Origin: Bacteroidetes bacterium GWF2_40_14
Lineage (GTDB): Bacteria > Bacteroidota > Bacteroidia > Bacteroidales > UBA932
Reading direction: 5' to 3'
Assembly (NCBI GenBank): GCA_001769195.1
Contig: MEOK01000015.1
Span: forward strand, 31,583 to 95,582
Length of the DNA stretch: 64,000 nt
Below the pieces are notes generated by a model, which was not told the origin of the DNA, did not search any database, and saw only the letters and a list, made by a program, of their open reading frames with translations. The position numbers and the translations under genes were made by a program. Positions 1 through 8,440 of this stretch are shown here, in pieces (positions within the stretch are counted from its first letter, which is position 1; each line of letters starts with the position of its first letter).

Positions 1-46
1 TGATCTAATAAATATTAATTATCTACTACAAACGCAATCGACTGAT

Positions 47-259
47 TTATTTAAGCCCCCCAAACAAAGCAACAATTCCCCCCAGAACAAGATAACCAAT
101 ATAGCTAAACAGACTCCAAGCAATCAAGAATATAATTGCTCCAAAAAAGCTTTCTGGCTCAATCCAATTCCATGCAAGAATTCCTGATAAGATTGAAACC
201 GCAATAGTTCCTAACAATACTACAAAACCGAATGAGCCTCCGTTGTTTGATGCGTTCAT
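47..259 (-). CDS. Small two-helix membrane protein, unknown function
   Basis: A 70-residue protein with two long hydrophobic stretches (about residues 10-30 and 38-67) joined by a short polar turn with WIEPES, and a short Asn/Gly-rich N-terminus. It is probably an inner-membrane protein. No catalytic motif is visible and I do not recognise the family. It lies alone, reading toward the left edge of the window, with a 328-bp gap behind it. As cargo of the integrated element it might be an immunity-type or accessory membrane protein, but nothing in the sequence shows this. Confidence 0.5.
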   Translation of the reverse strand: MNASNNGGSFGFVVLLGTIAVSILSGILAWNWIEPESFFGAIIFLIAWSLFSYIGYLVLGGIVALFGGLK

Positions 260-587
260 AATTTAATATTTTAATTTATTTCTGTAATAATCTTGGTTAT
301 AAACTGAAATGCAGCACTTTGTAAACTTACTAATAAATTTCAATCCTATTCTCTTTTTATTAATTTCTAATCATAAATTATGCTAAACCTATAATTGAAG
401 ACGCTGATACATTAAAACATAAGGTTGTCTCTAATGAATATGGTTAATTAGGAGGATAATGTTATGTTTATTATTACTCATGATAACGGTCCTTATTTTT
501 TTAGTAAGAAAAGTATTGATTATTTGTAAGCAAGCATTAATGGGAATGTTGAGGATCTTAAACATTAAGATAATCTTTTGCTCCTCT
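260..587. other. Intergenic stretch, possible degraded reading frame
   Basis: AT-rich with no intact gene. On the + strand an AGGAGGA stretch (451-457) precedes ATG at 463; the frame reads 21 codons to TAA at about 526 and then continues open for a dozen codons to another TAA. This could be a decayed small gene or chance; I give it little weight. Confidence 0.3.
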
Positions 588-1064
588 TTAAGTTTCCAAG
601 ATAATTTCAAGATATAAAGCGCATTGTATTTTGTAATCAGTTAATCCCAATTTTATTGACTTAGTAGCCATTTCATCAACAATTTCATAGATAACATCTA
701 AGACAATTGTTAGATTGGCTTCACTCTTAATCACATTCTTCACGAAACCATTTGTGTCACACATCAAGCAGAAGATGAGAGTTGCCAAACAATCTTGACT
801 CACGTAAATGAGATAGTCTGAATTTGTTTCTCTAATAAGGTTATTAGATGCTCTTTGAGTGCTTTGGAAATTTTTAATTAAACTCAAAAGTTTATCTTCA
901 TTCTTTAAATAAAGAGGATAATTTAGATATTGTTTTACCCAGAATTTTGTCATCCATCCAACACCTCCCACTCCATTCTTAATAATCCATTTAGAAAGGC
1001 CCATCGTTTTATTGTGTTTATTGTTAATTAATTGAAGGATACTTAATGATTTATTCAAACCCAA
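588..1064 (-). CDS. Hypothetical protein of the integrated element
   Basis: A 158-residue protein, or 138 residues if the internal ATG at 1004 (MGLSKWIIKN) is the true start. The upstream ATG at 1064 would overlap the preceding gene by 14 bases, so the shorter form is attractive. The N-terminal part has a Gly-rich segment (GVGGVGW) and aromatic residues, the middle a hydrophobic Cys-containing stretch (CLATLIFCLMC), and the C-terminus looks helical. No family recognised. It directly follows the 147-residue gene at 1051-1494 on the same strand, so the two are probably co-transcribed and may work together. Confidence 0.45.
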   Translation of the reverse strand: MGLNKSLSILQLINNKHNKTMGLSKWIIKNGVGGVGWMTKFWVKQYLNYPLYLKNEDKLLSLIKNFQSTQRASNNLIRETNSDYLIYVSQDCLATLIFCLMCDTNGFVKNVIKSEANLTIVLDVIYEIVDEMATKSIKLGLTDYKIQCALYLEIILET

Positions 1065-1494
1065 GAAGCTGAAAATCTTTTGAGTTTACTATTGCTGCAA
1101 ACAAGGATTCAAAAATTGGATCATAATCTGTTGAATCAAAATTCCTCCAATTATTAATCTCTTTACTAAACCCTTTGTGCGTGTATCCATTTTTGGAAAC
1201 GGCTTTACAATACGCTACTACGGTAAAAACATCATAAATTCCAAAATGAATATAACCTACAATGGCATCATTATTTTTTATTGGCAGACGGTACTCCAAT
1301 CTATCTCCCGAGTTGATAACAAGTTCCATTCTGTTCATTCTTAAGGGACTAGCACAGTATTCTGCAAAAGCCTGATGTTTTGTTATCAATCCCCCTTTAA
1401 GAGTATTTTTTTGGGCAGTGTTATAATAATCTATTGCAAATCTAATTATACTGTAGATCACTACTCCAGCAATAATTATTAAAATAGTTGACAT
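1051..1494 (-). CDS. Hypothetical protein with N-terminal membrane anchor
   Basis: 147 residues. The first 20 residues form a single hydrophobic helix (ILIIIAGVVIYSIIRFAI), probably a membrane anchor or uncleaved signal; the rest is a soluble alpha/beta-looking domain with several aromatic residues. No known motif seen. It lies upstream of, and slightly overlaps or nearly abuts, the gene at 588-1064, suggesting a two-gene unit. The pair is divergent from the XRE regulator at 1619, whose palindromic operator candidate (1563-1580) lies between them, so the regulator may control this pair as well as itself. Function unknown. Confidence 0.5.
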   Translation of the reverse strand: MSTILIIIAGVVIYSIIRFAIDYYNTAQKNTLKGGLITKHQAFAEYCASPLRMNRMELVINSGDRLEYRLPIKNNDAIVGYIHFGIYDVFTVVAYCKAVSKNGYTHKGFSKEINNWRNFDSTDYDPIFESLFAAIVNSKDFQLLGFE

Positions 1495-1562
1495 AGTAGA
1501 AATTTAAGATATTGAAAGTTATTTTTAATTCTTCACTATTGATAATTGTTAGCTTGACGATA

Positions 1563-1580
1563 GTTGTCATATATGATAAC
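1563..1580. promoter_or_regulatory. Palindromic operator candidate between divergent genes
   Basis: GTTGTCATATATGATAAC is an 18-bp palindrome with one mismatched pair. Its right half, ATATGATAAC, recurs at 1617-1626, overlapping the first ATG of the XRE gene. Two related sites flanking a repressor start are typical of autoregulated Cro/CI-type regulators; binding here is inferred. Confidence 0.45.
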
Positions 1581-1618
1581 TCGATAACAAATTTATTAAA
1601 TTTTATTTGTAATCAAAT

Positions 1619-1858
1619 ATGATAACAAATAATTTGATGTCAGAATCAGAGATTTACATATCGATTGGCAAAAAAATTAAAAGTATCCGAGAGTCGAAAG
1701 GTCTTACGCAACAGGCTTTATCAGATTTGTGTGACTTTGAGAAATCTAATGTTAGTCGTATTGAATCAGGTAGAACAAATCTGACTATCAAGAGCTTATT
1801 AAAAATCAGTCAAGCTCTTCATGTAAAGATGAAAGAGTTGCTTGATGTCGAAAATTAA
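1619..1858 (+). CDS. XRE-family (Cro/CI-type) helix-turn-helix regulator
   Basis: 79 residues. From about residue 16 to 70 it is a standard HTH_3 domain: IGKKIKSIRESKGLTQQALS, then the recognition helix with KSNVSRIESGR and the closing KISQALHVKMKELL. No additional domain, so a single-domain DNA-binding protein. The ATG at 1637 (MSESEIYIS) may be the real start, because the ATG at 1619 lies inside a copy of the ATATGATAAC half-site found in the upstream palindrome. Divergent from the gene pair at 588-1494. Likely a repressor of itself and possibly of these neighbours; the targets are inferred, not shown. Confidence 0.8.
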   Translation: MITNNLMSESEIYISIGKKIKSIRESKGLTQQALSDLCDFEKSNVSRIESGRTNLTIKSLLKISQALHVKMKELLDVEN

Positions 1859-2083
1859 TATTTAGGAGATCAAATACTTATTTTAATAGGGACAACATGG
1901 TATTTCAAGAGTGAAGATTTAGAAATACCTTTCTTAGTTATGAACTCAATAAAGATACTAACGGCAAATATATAAACTCAATTATCATTTAGACGCAATT
2001 CTGTACAGTAATTTTTGTTTACGTTTACTATTCAATGAGTTAATCAAACTTGCTCTTTTTTCATATCGTTTTTCACAAACAGG

Positions 2084-2638
2084 TTACCATTCTTCTTGTA
2101 CTTTATCAGTTTGGAGAAAAAGTGAGAAGGATAAAATTAGGGCATTAAAAAAATCTTCCACACCAGTTTTTGCATCTTCTCTTTTTAAAATGCCTTCTTT
2201 ATTATAGATGAAAAAGGAGGAAATTCCACTTCCAGTAAAATATAGAGGATAATTCGCTTCGCTATATATTTCAAGATCAATTATTTCATATTTAATTTTG
2301 CCATCTTTAAATGAAAGTTCAGTAGAAAATTTTGCATTAAATGGTGCTCTTGCTAAAACATTTTTAATTATTATAAAATGTGGTGCATATGTATTGAATC
2401 TTAAATATTCCCCTTCAATTTTGCCTTTTATTACATTATCTGGACTTTTGTAGTTAATATTAATGTATTTAATGGCTTGATCATATAACTCTTTTGCAGT
2501 TTTTCCCTCTACAGGGATTATAATAAAAGATTTTTCGGTGTTGTTCGCATCTCTTAGTCCATTAGGAGAAACAGAAAATTTTTGTCCGTAGGAGTAGGTG
2601 CAAATTAATAAGATTGAAAGTAAAACTAAATTTTTCAT
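2084..2638 (-). CDS. Exported DUF4468-like protein
   Basis: 184 residues with a clear signal peptide (MKNLVLLSILLICTYSYGQ, cleavage likely after the Gly-Gln region), so exported to periplasm or outer surface. The mature part has the pattern IIPVEGKTAKELYDQAIKYI near residues 40-60, followed by beta-rich sequence, which resembles the DUF4468 (TBP-like fold) family of Bacteroidetes. That assignment rests on my recollection of the pattern and should be checked. Single gene between an XRE regulator and a HEPN-like gene; role unknown. Confidence 0.55.
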   Translation of the reverse strand: MKNLVLLSILLICTYSYGQKFSVSPNGLRDANNTEKSFIIIPVEGKTAKELYDQAIKYININYKSPDNVIKGKIEGEYLRFNTYAPHFIIIKNVLARAPFNAKFSTELSFKDGKIKYEIIDLEIYSEANYPLYFTGSGISSFFIYNKEGILKREDAKTGVEDFFNALILSFSLFLQTDKVQEEW

Positions 2639-2695
2639 GTACTTGATTTTAGACTTTATGTGTTACATAGAGATATGCAGATTAATCCCTAACCA

Positions 2696-3208
2696 TTAAT
2701 TATCGTTTTCATTTTCGAAAGTAGCCAGTAAAACTTCTTCAATACCAATTATTTCATCAAGAATTCCTATCTGTTGTTTTATAGAAACTAAATCATTTTC
2801 TGAAAACTCATTAAATTTCCAATGCTTAGAAACGACTTTACCCGATTTATCTTTTTCTTCTGAATAACTTATCTTTCTGCTTTCACATAAAGCTCTTATT
2901 CCAGTATCTGTTATGAATGGTTTGCCCCATATACCATGTACACAAAGATTTCTTTGTTTTTGGACACCTTTAATTTTTTCAATCAATTTATTAATTTGCA
3001 CTACTTCTATGCCTTTAATATGATTTAGATCCTGAAGTAGTTTCTTGTTTTTATCTAGAGTATTATCTTTGATTATTGTAAAGGCAATTGTTGGATCGTT
3101 AGAGTTTATCATCTTTCCAATAATTTGACAAAGATTATTTTCCATTTGAGCAAACCGAACAGTTAATAAACCAATATTTGCGTAAAATTCTATCTCAAAA
3201 TCTTCCAT
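2696..3208 (-). CDS. HEPN-like protein with an RX4H motif
   Basis: 170 residues, mostly helical. A segment near residues 84-92 reads QRNLCVHGIW, which fits the R-x4-6-H motif (often RNxxxH) of HEPN-superfamily ribonucleases and RNA-binding proteins found in toxins, abortive-infection proteins and CRISPR effectors. The N-terminal helix (IGLLTVRFAQMENNLCQIIG) resembles the first helix of such domains. I see no partner antitoxin: the downstream and upstream genes on this strand are a DUF4468-like and a RadC-like gene. The HEPN call is an inference from one short motif; a non-catalytic relative is possible. Confidence 0.5.
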   Translation of the reverse strand: MEDFEIEFYANIGLLTVRFAQMENNLCQIIGKMINSNDPTIAFTIIKDNTLDKNKKLLQDLNHIKGIEVVQINKLIEKIKGVQKQRNLCVHGIWGKPFITDTGIRALCESRKISYSEEKDKSGKVVSKHWKFNEFSENDLVSIKQQIGILDEIIGIEEVLLATFENENDN

Positions 3209-3330
3209 ATCTAGCTATTATTGCAATAAAGATACATCATATTTCCAAATCAATATCTCTTTATTGTAAGAAGTTTATTTAAAGAACAACCATAAATTTG
3301 GCGCAATCCTTGAATTTCTTACATTTAATC

Positions 3331-3801
3331 TCATATTCTACCTTCATCCGCATAACTGAAATACTGCTCTGGTGTTACTATCAGGTGGTCAAGTAAGTTG
3401 ATCTGCATAAATCCACAAGCTTTCTTAATGTCTTCGGTGATTTTATCATCATTTGCGCTTGGTTTGGTATTTCCAGAGGGGTGATTGTGCGCAATAATAA
3501 TTGAGCTTGCATTTGCCAAGATTGCTACTTGCATGATGAGCCTTAAATCAGCTACAGTTGCAGATATGCCCCCTTCTGCAATGCTTGATACTCCTAGCAC
3601 CTTATTTGCTTGGTTAAGTAGGATAATCTTAAATGATTCCTTATGTTCGATAGTAGTACAGTCAAAGAAGTTGTCTATGAGTAATTTGTAGGCCATTGCA
3701 GAACTTTCAATTTTGTACCTCTCTGAAGCTTTAACCTTAGTTATGTAAGATAATGATACCTCACAAGCTTTAAATAATGAGTTTTGAGTTGTTGCATCCA
3801 T
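3331..3801 (-). CDS. RadC-family JAB/MPN domain protein (short form)
   Basis: 156 residues comprising essentially only the RadC JAB domain: the zinc-binding signature HNHPSGNTKPSANDD at about residues 101-115, preceded by VLGVSSIAEGGISATVADLR, which is the usual lead-in. The N-terminal helix-hairpin-helix part of full-length RadC is missing. Short RadC proteins are common on mobile elements of Bacteroidetes and other bacteria. Their function is unsettled; the historical DNA-repair name is not supported by good evidence. A 395-bp gene-free stretch lies upstream. Confidence 0.85.
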   Translation of the reverse strand: MDATTQNSLFKACEVSLSYITKVKASERYKIESSAMAYKLLIDNFFDCTTIEHKESFKIILLNQANKVLGVSSIAEGGISATVADLRLIMQVAILANASSIIIAHNHPSGNTKPSANDDKITEDIKKACGFMQINLLDHLIVTPEQYFSYADEGRI

Positions 3802-4196
3802 AGCATTAGAATTAATAAATAAAGGCCACTCAATGAGTAGCCATAATATTAATAATGAAATAATTAAGTGAGTGTTTGTGTTTAAATCTCGTTCTTATTT
3901 GATTTTTAAAATTAATGCTGGTCATCTTTGGATGCTTAACGATATGTAAGAAATTAAATAATAATCTAATAATCTAATAACCTACTAATTTACCATAAAT
4001 GATTTATGCCAGGGGGGACTCACCAATTTTTCTTGATTAGGGGGGTCTTCTTTGGATATATATAGCGCTCAAGAAAAAATTAAATTTTTTTAATAACAAA
4101 AATAAAGTTGATGGTTGACGGTTTACCTGATGATAATGTCAAGATAATAAGATATATAAGCTATATTTCCTGTCAACGTCAACCAGTGAACTATTA
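3802..4196. other. Gene-free AT-rich stretch with short repeats
   Basis: No credible gene. Contains three near-copies of an 8-mer, TAATCTAA at 3962-3969 and 3970-3977 and TAACCTAC at 3978-3985, two AGGGGGG runs about 28 bases apart (4011-4017 and 4039-4045), and the inverted repeat described at 4113-4184. Such a patchwork next to replication-type genes could be an origin of replication or transfer, but no relaxase is visible to support it. Confidence 0.35.
4113..4184. repeat. Inverted repeat GGTTGACG / CGTCAACC upstream of a conserved gene pair end
   Basis: GGTTGACG at 4113-4120 is matched by CGTCAACC at 4177-4184, with partial pairing extending outward and a 56-base AT-rich spacer. It lies just past the 3' end of the DUF3987 gene. 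It may be an oriT-like or protein-binding site; it lacks a T-run, so it is not an obvious terminator. Confidence 0.35.
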
Positions 4197-5516
4197 TTAT
4201 TTTCTAAGTGCTTTATTAACTGCTTGTTTTGTTATCCCTAGACTCTCCGCTAGCTTACTCTGACTTTTTATAATATAGGCTTTATCAAGCATCCTTAAAA
4301 TTGCTTCACGTCCAACAACATTTTCTGTTAGAGAATTTGTTATTATAGTATGTACTTTATTAGCTGTATGTTCAAAGTATCTACATAATCTTATTGCGTA
4401 TTCCATAGATAATGAACTAATTACCATATTGCTAATATCGTTACCGATCATTGTTTCAACAAGCAATGCAAGTCTTTGTGCGTAAATTTGAAGTTTACTG
4501 TAAACTGGAGCCATGTATTCATGTTTAAACTTCATGTATTGAAGATAATTCCAATAATCCTCATACATTCTTATTGCGGTTAATTGAAAACTAGCTGGTC
4601 GGTGGAATGTGCTAGCCATTAGAATCCCAAGAAAATTGCTCCAAATATTATTAATCTCTTCAGATATTTTTACATCAGAATATAATTGAGGTAAAGTAAA
4701 ATTGTCAGGATATACCCATAACCAACGAGGAGTAAAACCGTTATTCATTAAAACTTGTTTTCCAAATGTATCCTTTAAAATTCCTGGCTGAATACTTCCC
4801 AATATGCTCATGAAAGGTTTCCTAATATATGTTAAACCATCCTTTTTTCTGTTAGTAGTAAAGTCTGTTCCATCAAAAATGGACAGCAATTGTGAAATTT
4901 CTCCGCTTTTACTATAACGATCAATATCATCAAGAAAGCCCCTAATCTCATCTCTACAAAGCAGCAATCCTTGTGGATTTTTTGCTAAAAGATCATTTCT
5001 TGCCTCAGGTGTACTATCAGAAATAATATGTTGAACTAGCTTGGGTATTTCAATATAAGATAAGGGATTTTGTCTTAAATTTTCACAAGCTTTTATATAT
5101 GCATTGTAGTTTGAGTTGTCCCAATTTTCAATAGGTTTTATTGCCCATAGCATAGGTTGTGATTTATTTTGCCCACTTTGTGCAACATTCACTAGCCACA
5201 GACAAGGGGAATTTGTGTATTTTCCATCATAACAGGAAACCTTAGATCCTATTGCCCCGCTAACAGCCCCAAAAATACTGGATACCACAAAATCTCTGGA
5301 ACATCGGAAGATATTTTGTAATTCTGATATTATTTGTTGCTGCCAGATTGTCAGAGCATCTATCGGTAATTCTAGTATTGGATTACGCTCATACTCTTGA
5401 GCTATAATAGAATATTTGCATAAATCAGCCTGAGACATTTCTTGTTGTCTCTCCCGTCGAATTATTTGTTGATTTGGCCTTGCCAATACTAATGCAGTAT
5501 TACTATTTTCCATCAT
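4197..5516 (-). CDS. DUF3987-family protein of mobile elements
   Basis: About 439 residues. The N-terminal half matches the DUF3987 pattern, with a degenerate P-loop-like segment VAQSGQNKSQPM and RDEIRGFLDDIDRYS as the acidic motif. DUF3987 proteins are primase-helicase-like proteins encoded near integrases in Bacteroidales elements and are thought to act in element replication. The last 25 residues form a small helix-turn-helix (KLAESLGITKQAVNKALRK). I chose the ATG at 5516 because AGGAGGG sits a few bases upstream of it. Overlaps the end of the preceding HTH gene by about 14 bases, so the pair is translationally linked. Confidence 0.75.
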   Translation of the reverse strand: MMENSNTALVLARPNQQIIRRERQQEMSQADLCKYSIIAQEYERNPILELPIDALTIWQQQIISELQNIFRCSRDFVVSSIFGAVSGAIGSKVSCYDGKYTNSPCLWLVNVAQSGQNKSQPMLWAIKPIENWDNSNYNAYIKACENLRQNPLSYIEIPKLVQHIISDSTPEARNDLLAKNPQGLLLCRDEIRGFLDDIDRYSKSGEISQLLSIFDGTDFTTNRKKDGLTYIRKPFMSILGSIQPGILKDTFGKQVLMNNGFTPRWLWVYPDNFTLPQLYSDVKISEEINNIWSNFLGILMASTFHRPASFQLTAIRMYEDYWNYLQYMKFKHEYMAPVYSKLQIYAQRLALLVETMIGNDISNMVISSLSMEYAIRLCRYFEHTANKVHTIITNSLTENVVGREAILRMLDKAYIIKSQSKLAESLGITKQAVNKALRK

Positions 5517-5814
5517 CAACCCTCCTTTCATTTCTACTTATGACGTGGGCATTCATAAAATTTTCAAGGTCAATTCTTTTTACATAGATTTTTCTGCCAA
5601 ACTGACTAAAGGGGATTCTACGTTGATCACGGTATGTTTGCCATGTTTTTTGGGAGACATGAAGCATCTTCCTGGCTTCTGATGATTCAATCCATTCAGA
5701 CATTAACTCGCCTTCTTTCTTCTTTTGTAAGAGATTCTTTACTTCTTTAAGATTCTCAATGATTTCTTTCCAATCTGTTTCAGGTATTAGGGAAATTTTA
5801 TATTCATTAAACAT
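5503..5814 (-). CDS. Helix-turn-helix (excisionase-like) DNA-binding protein
   Basis: 103 residues. Residues 1-35 are a charged, coiled-coil-like lead; residues 42-92 form a MerR/excisionase-type winged HTH (SSEARKMLHVSQKTWQTYRD, then IPFSQFGRKIYVKRIDLENF). Proteins of this type, 95-120 residues and next to an integrase and a DUF3987 gene, are typical of Bacteroidales mobilizable elements, where they act in excision or regulation. The stop overlaps the start of the DUF3987 gene. Which of excision and regulation applies cannot be read from the sequence. Confidence 0.75.
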   Translation of the reverse strand: MFNEYKISLIPETDWKEIIENLKEVKNLLQKKKEGELMSEWIESSEARKMLHVSQKTWQTYRDQRRIPFSQFGRKIYVKRIDLENFMNAHVISRNERRVDDGK

Positions 5815-5989
5815 AATTTAATCCAATCAGGTTATAACCTCGTCCGCTTTTTTAATGGGATTTGAGTACCTGATTTGAGTGCAAAATTAAAATGGCAAAA
5901 TTGAATTAGTTGGATATGAAAATGGATATTTGCACACACAAATTTACCCACTGTTTATTAACGAGTTAAACTGAATTGCACGAGAAATA

Positions 5990-6835
5990 TTACAAAAATG
6001 TATCCCTATTCTCAGAGACAGGCAAAGCCCTTATCATCGCTCTCTTGAAAGAATTTATCCAATTTTTAATATTGTCATACTTTTCCTTGCTATCTAGATA
6101 GGGGGGTAGTTGTTCATAAATCGCAATACAATCATAAATACAAGCATACTCTTGAATTACATTATCACCTTTTCCCGTTTCCGTTATGTTGGTTAGATTA
6201 TCATATAGACTTTCTAAGGATGTAGAATGGAAAACTTCAAGCATTGTTAAAGTATTCAAGCAGAAAAAAGCCTTTTCTCCTAGACGAACTGTTCTACTTC
6301 GTGTTTTTGGTGGATATAATTTTGGATATAAATTAAAAAAATTATCAATAAAATCCCCCCATTTGATCACATCTTTTTCTGAAGTTATTTTAACTTGATA
6401 ATTTTTTCTATTTATTAACCCATTTCTGTCAAAACGCATTAAACCCCTTTTTGTTATTTCCTCTCTTTCATTTATTATTTTTGTTAATATCTTAGGGAGT
6501 TGACGATTCAGCATCTTTATCAGTAGGGTAACGGTTTTTTGAGTATTAATTTTACAGGAATTATTAAATAGATCTTTCAATATAATCTCATGATTCCTGA
6601 TTTTCAAAAACTTAAGTAAATTAACCATCTCTGAAACGGTCAGTAATGCCTCTTTTTCAGCTTCAACGGAGAATAATTCAAACAATGGTGGTCTAGATAA
6701 ATCCACATATAAAATTCCGAGCGTAATCTCATTATGATCAAATCTATAATTAATAAATAGACTTGCTAATTTATCATAATCTTTAATATTCTCGGGGATA
6801 GTGCTAGGTGTCTTAATAGTTGAATTTGATTCCAT
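5990..6835 (-). CDS. Hypothetical protein paired with the integrase
   Basis: 281 residues, soluble and helical in appearance, rich in Lys, Asn and Leu. No motif recognised; a relation to RteC-like proteins of Bacteroides conjugative transposons came to mind because of size and position, but I see no convincing match. It follows the integrase by only 12 bases on the same strand, so the two are almost certainly one transcript. That makes a role in recombination or its control plausible, though unproven. Confidence 0.5.
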   Translation of the reverse strand: MESNSTIKTPSTIPENIKDYDKLASLFINYRFDHNEITLGILYVDLSRPPLFELFSVEAEKEALLTVSEMVNLLKFLKIRNHEIILKDLFNNSCKINTQKTVTLLIKMLNRQLPKILTKIINEREEITKRGLMRFDRNGLINRKNYQVKITSEKDVIKWGDFIDNFFNLYPKLYPPKTRSRTVRLGEKAFFCLNTLTMLEVFHSTSLESLYDNLTNITETGKGDNVIQEYACIYDCIAIYEQLPPYLDSKEKYDNIKNWINSFKRAMIRALPVSENRDTFL

Positions 6836-6847
6836 GTTTGAAGTGTA

Positions 6848-8266
6848 TTATAGTGGTTTATTTGTTTTTAGCTTAGTCATTAGCATTGAGATTTCATCTG
6901 GGGTCATTTTGTCGAGCAATTCTACAATTTCTAATTTAGGAGAAACTTTCTGCTGAAATATTTGAGCCATTGCCTTGTCTGCAGATGAGGTGTCAAAATC
7001 CTTCATGTAGATTTCAGTGGTTTTTAGCGATGAATGATTCAGCATATCTTTCAGAACGTAATTGTCGATACCTTCCTGTTTTGCTGCTTTTGCAAAGGAG
7101 TGTCTTGCAACATGAAAAGAAATCTTTTTTGTGATACCTGCTTTTTCTGCAATTTGTTTTAGGTATTTATTTATTAAAGCTGCTGAAACACCAAGTTTAT
7201 GAAACTGTTTCTTTTTTAGTTCAAGTGACATAGTGTCTTTTTCTTCCTGAGTTATTGCCTGTGCATAAGATGCAGAATTATCTAGAATAGGAAATATGTA
7301 ATCTGCTGAATTGGCACTTTCGGAATGATAGTGAGCAAGAATCTCTTGTGCTTGAGCCACTAAAATTAATGTTCTCTCTTTGTGATTCTTGCCCATAGTA
7401 TAAGTCAATTTGCCTTCATTGGTAATATTACTCCATCTTAGTTGCATTATGTCGCCAATTCTAATACCTGCACAGTAGAAAGAGAATAAGAAGTAATTCC
7501 GGCAATGCCATATTAAACTATTAGGTGCCAATTCTAATTCTCTGATTTTCTGTATTTCTGATTTCTCGAGTTTATCTCTAGAAGTCTGTACCTCGTTTAC
7601 TCTAAATAGTGTAAAGGGGTTATCTTCAGGCTTCATTAGCTTCTCAACATCAATAATCCTTTTAATAAAAGTCTTAAATATCCTTAAGGTTAAATGGATA
7701 GAGTTCTGATGTAAGACCTTATCTGGTTGCCTTTCATTATGTAAAGTAGTTAAATAAGCGTGAAATTTTGAAAGAAATGAAGGTGTTATTTGCTCGAGGT
7801 TTATATCTTTTTCTCCAATGCTGGCTAGATACCCCTCTAATTTATTGCAGAATCCATTATATGTTTTCCATGTGCTAATATGCCCTGCTTCAAGTGTCTC
7901 TCTTGTTCTCTCCTTTGCAAACTGTATAAACGACATTGATTTTATATTCTTCCCTGATTTCTCATAAGCTTTTAAATCAGAAATAATGCTTAATGAAGAT
8001 ACTTGTCCTAAAGCTTTCTGCAAAGAATATTCTTTTCTGACTGTTTCTATTTCATTGGCAAGAGATTCATTCCATGCCTTTGCATTAGGTTCTGTAGTTC
8101 GTATCCAATTGTTTTGTCTTGCCTTCGAATTAAAGTCAGATTTTCTGTTTACTGCTATACTGGTTTTGATCCTTTTTCTTTCTCCTTTGATGGTTACTAC
8201 AAGGTAGATTGGGAAAGTTCTGTTTCTTGTAGGCTTATTACTAAGTTCTAATCTAAATGTTGCCAT
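6848..8266 (-). CDS. Tyrosine recombinase / integrase
   Basis: 472 residues. N-terminal arm-binding-like domain (about residues 1-90), SAM-like core-binding domain (about 105-220) and a catalytic domain from about 230. Catalytic residues are visible: Arg in CAGIRIGDIMQLRW, the HxxR box in HVARHSFA, and the nucleophile Tyr in TTEIYMKDF. Size and order match Bacteroidetes integrases of the conjugative/mobilizable transposon type. It is the outermost gene, about 175 bases from the presumed attachment site at 8441-8458, which is the usual arrangement. A -7 box (TATATTTG on this strand) lies at 8293-8300, interleaved with two direct repeats. Confidence 0.93.
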   Translation of the reverse strand: MATFRLELSNKPTRNRTFPIYLVVTIKGERKRIKTSIAVNRKSDFNSKARQNNWIRTTEPNAKAWNESLANEIETVRKEYSLQKALGQVSSLSIISDLKAYEKSGKNIKSMSFIQFAKERTRETLEAGHISTWKTYNGFCNKLEGYLASIGEKDINLEQITPSFLSKFHAYLTTLHNERQPDKVLHQNSIHLTLRIFKTFIKRIIDVEKLMKPEDNPFTLFRVNEVQTSRDKLEKSEIQKIRELELAPNSLIWHCRNYFLFSFYCAGIRIGDIMQLRWSNITNEGKLTYTMGKNHKERTLILVAQAQEILAHYHSESANSADYIFPILDNSASYAQAITQEEKDTMSLELKKKQFHKLGVSAALINKYLKQIAEKAGITKKISFHVARHSFAKAAKQEGIDNYVLKDMLNHSSLKTTEIYMKDFDTSSADKAMAQIFQQKVSPKLEIVELLDKMTPDEISMLMTKLKTNKPL

Positions 8267-8292
8267 GAGCGGAATTAATTTTAATTACAGTT

Positions 8293-8326
8293 CAAATATA
8301 ATATTTACTGGCAAAATACTGGCAAA
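8293..8326 (-). promoter_or_regulatory. Integrase promoter with overlapping direct repeats
   Basis: On the minus strand TATATTTG (8300-8293) fits the Bacteroidetes -7 box and TTTG (8326-8323) the -33 element with a 22-base spacer. Between them TACTGGCAAA occurs at 8306-8315 and 8317-8326, an 11-base period that places both copies on one face of the helix. These may be operator or recombinase arm sites. Confidence 0.5.
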
Positions 8327-8440
8327 TATCTTATATCTGATTACTTTTTATTATACTTAAAATGTACAATTAAAAATGGAAATATAAGATAATGAGTATG
8401 TATAATAAGGAAGTAGGTGGGAATAGAAAGTAAAAAAAGT

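Noticed and set aside
3331..3801. DNA-repair protein RadC in the classical sense
   Set aside because: Only the JAB domain is present and the repair role of RadC has not held up; on mobile elements its function is unknown.
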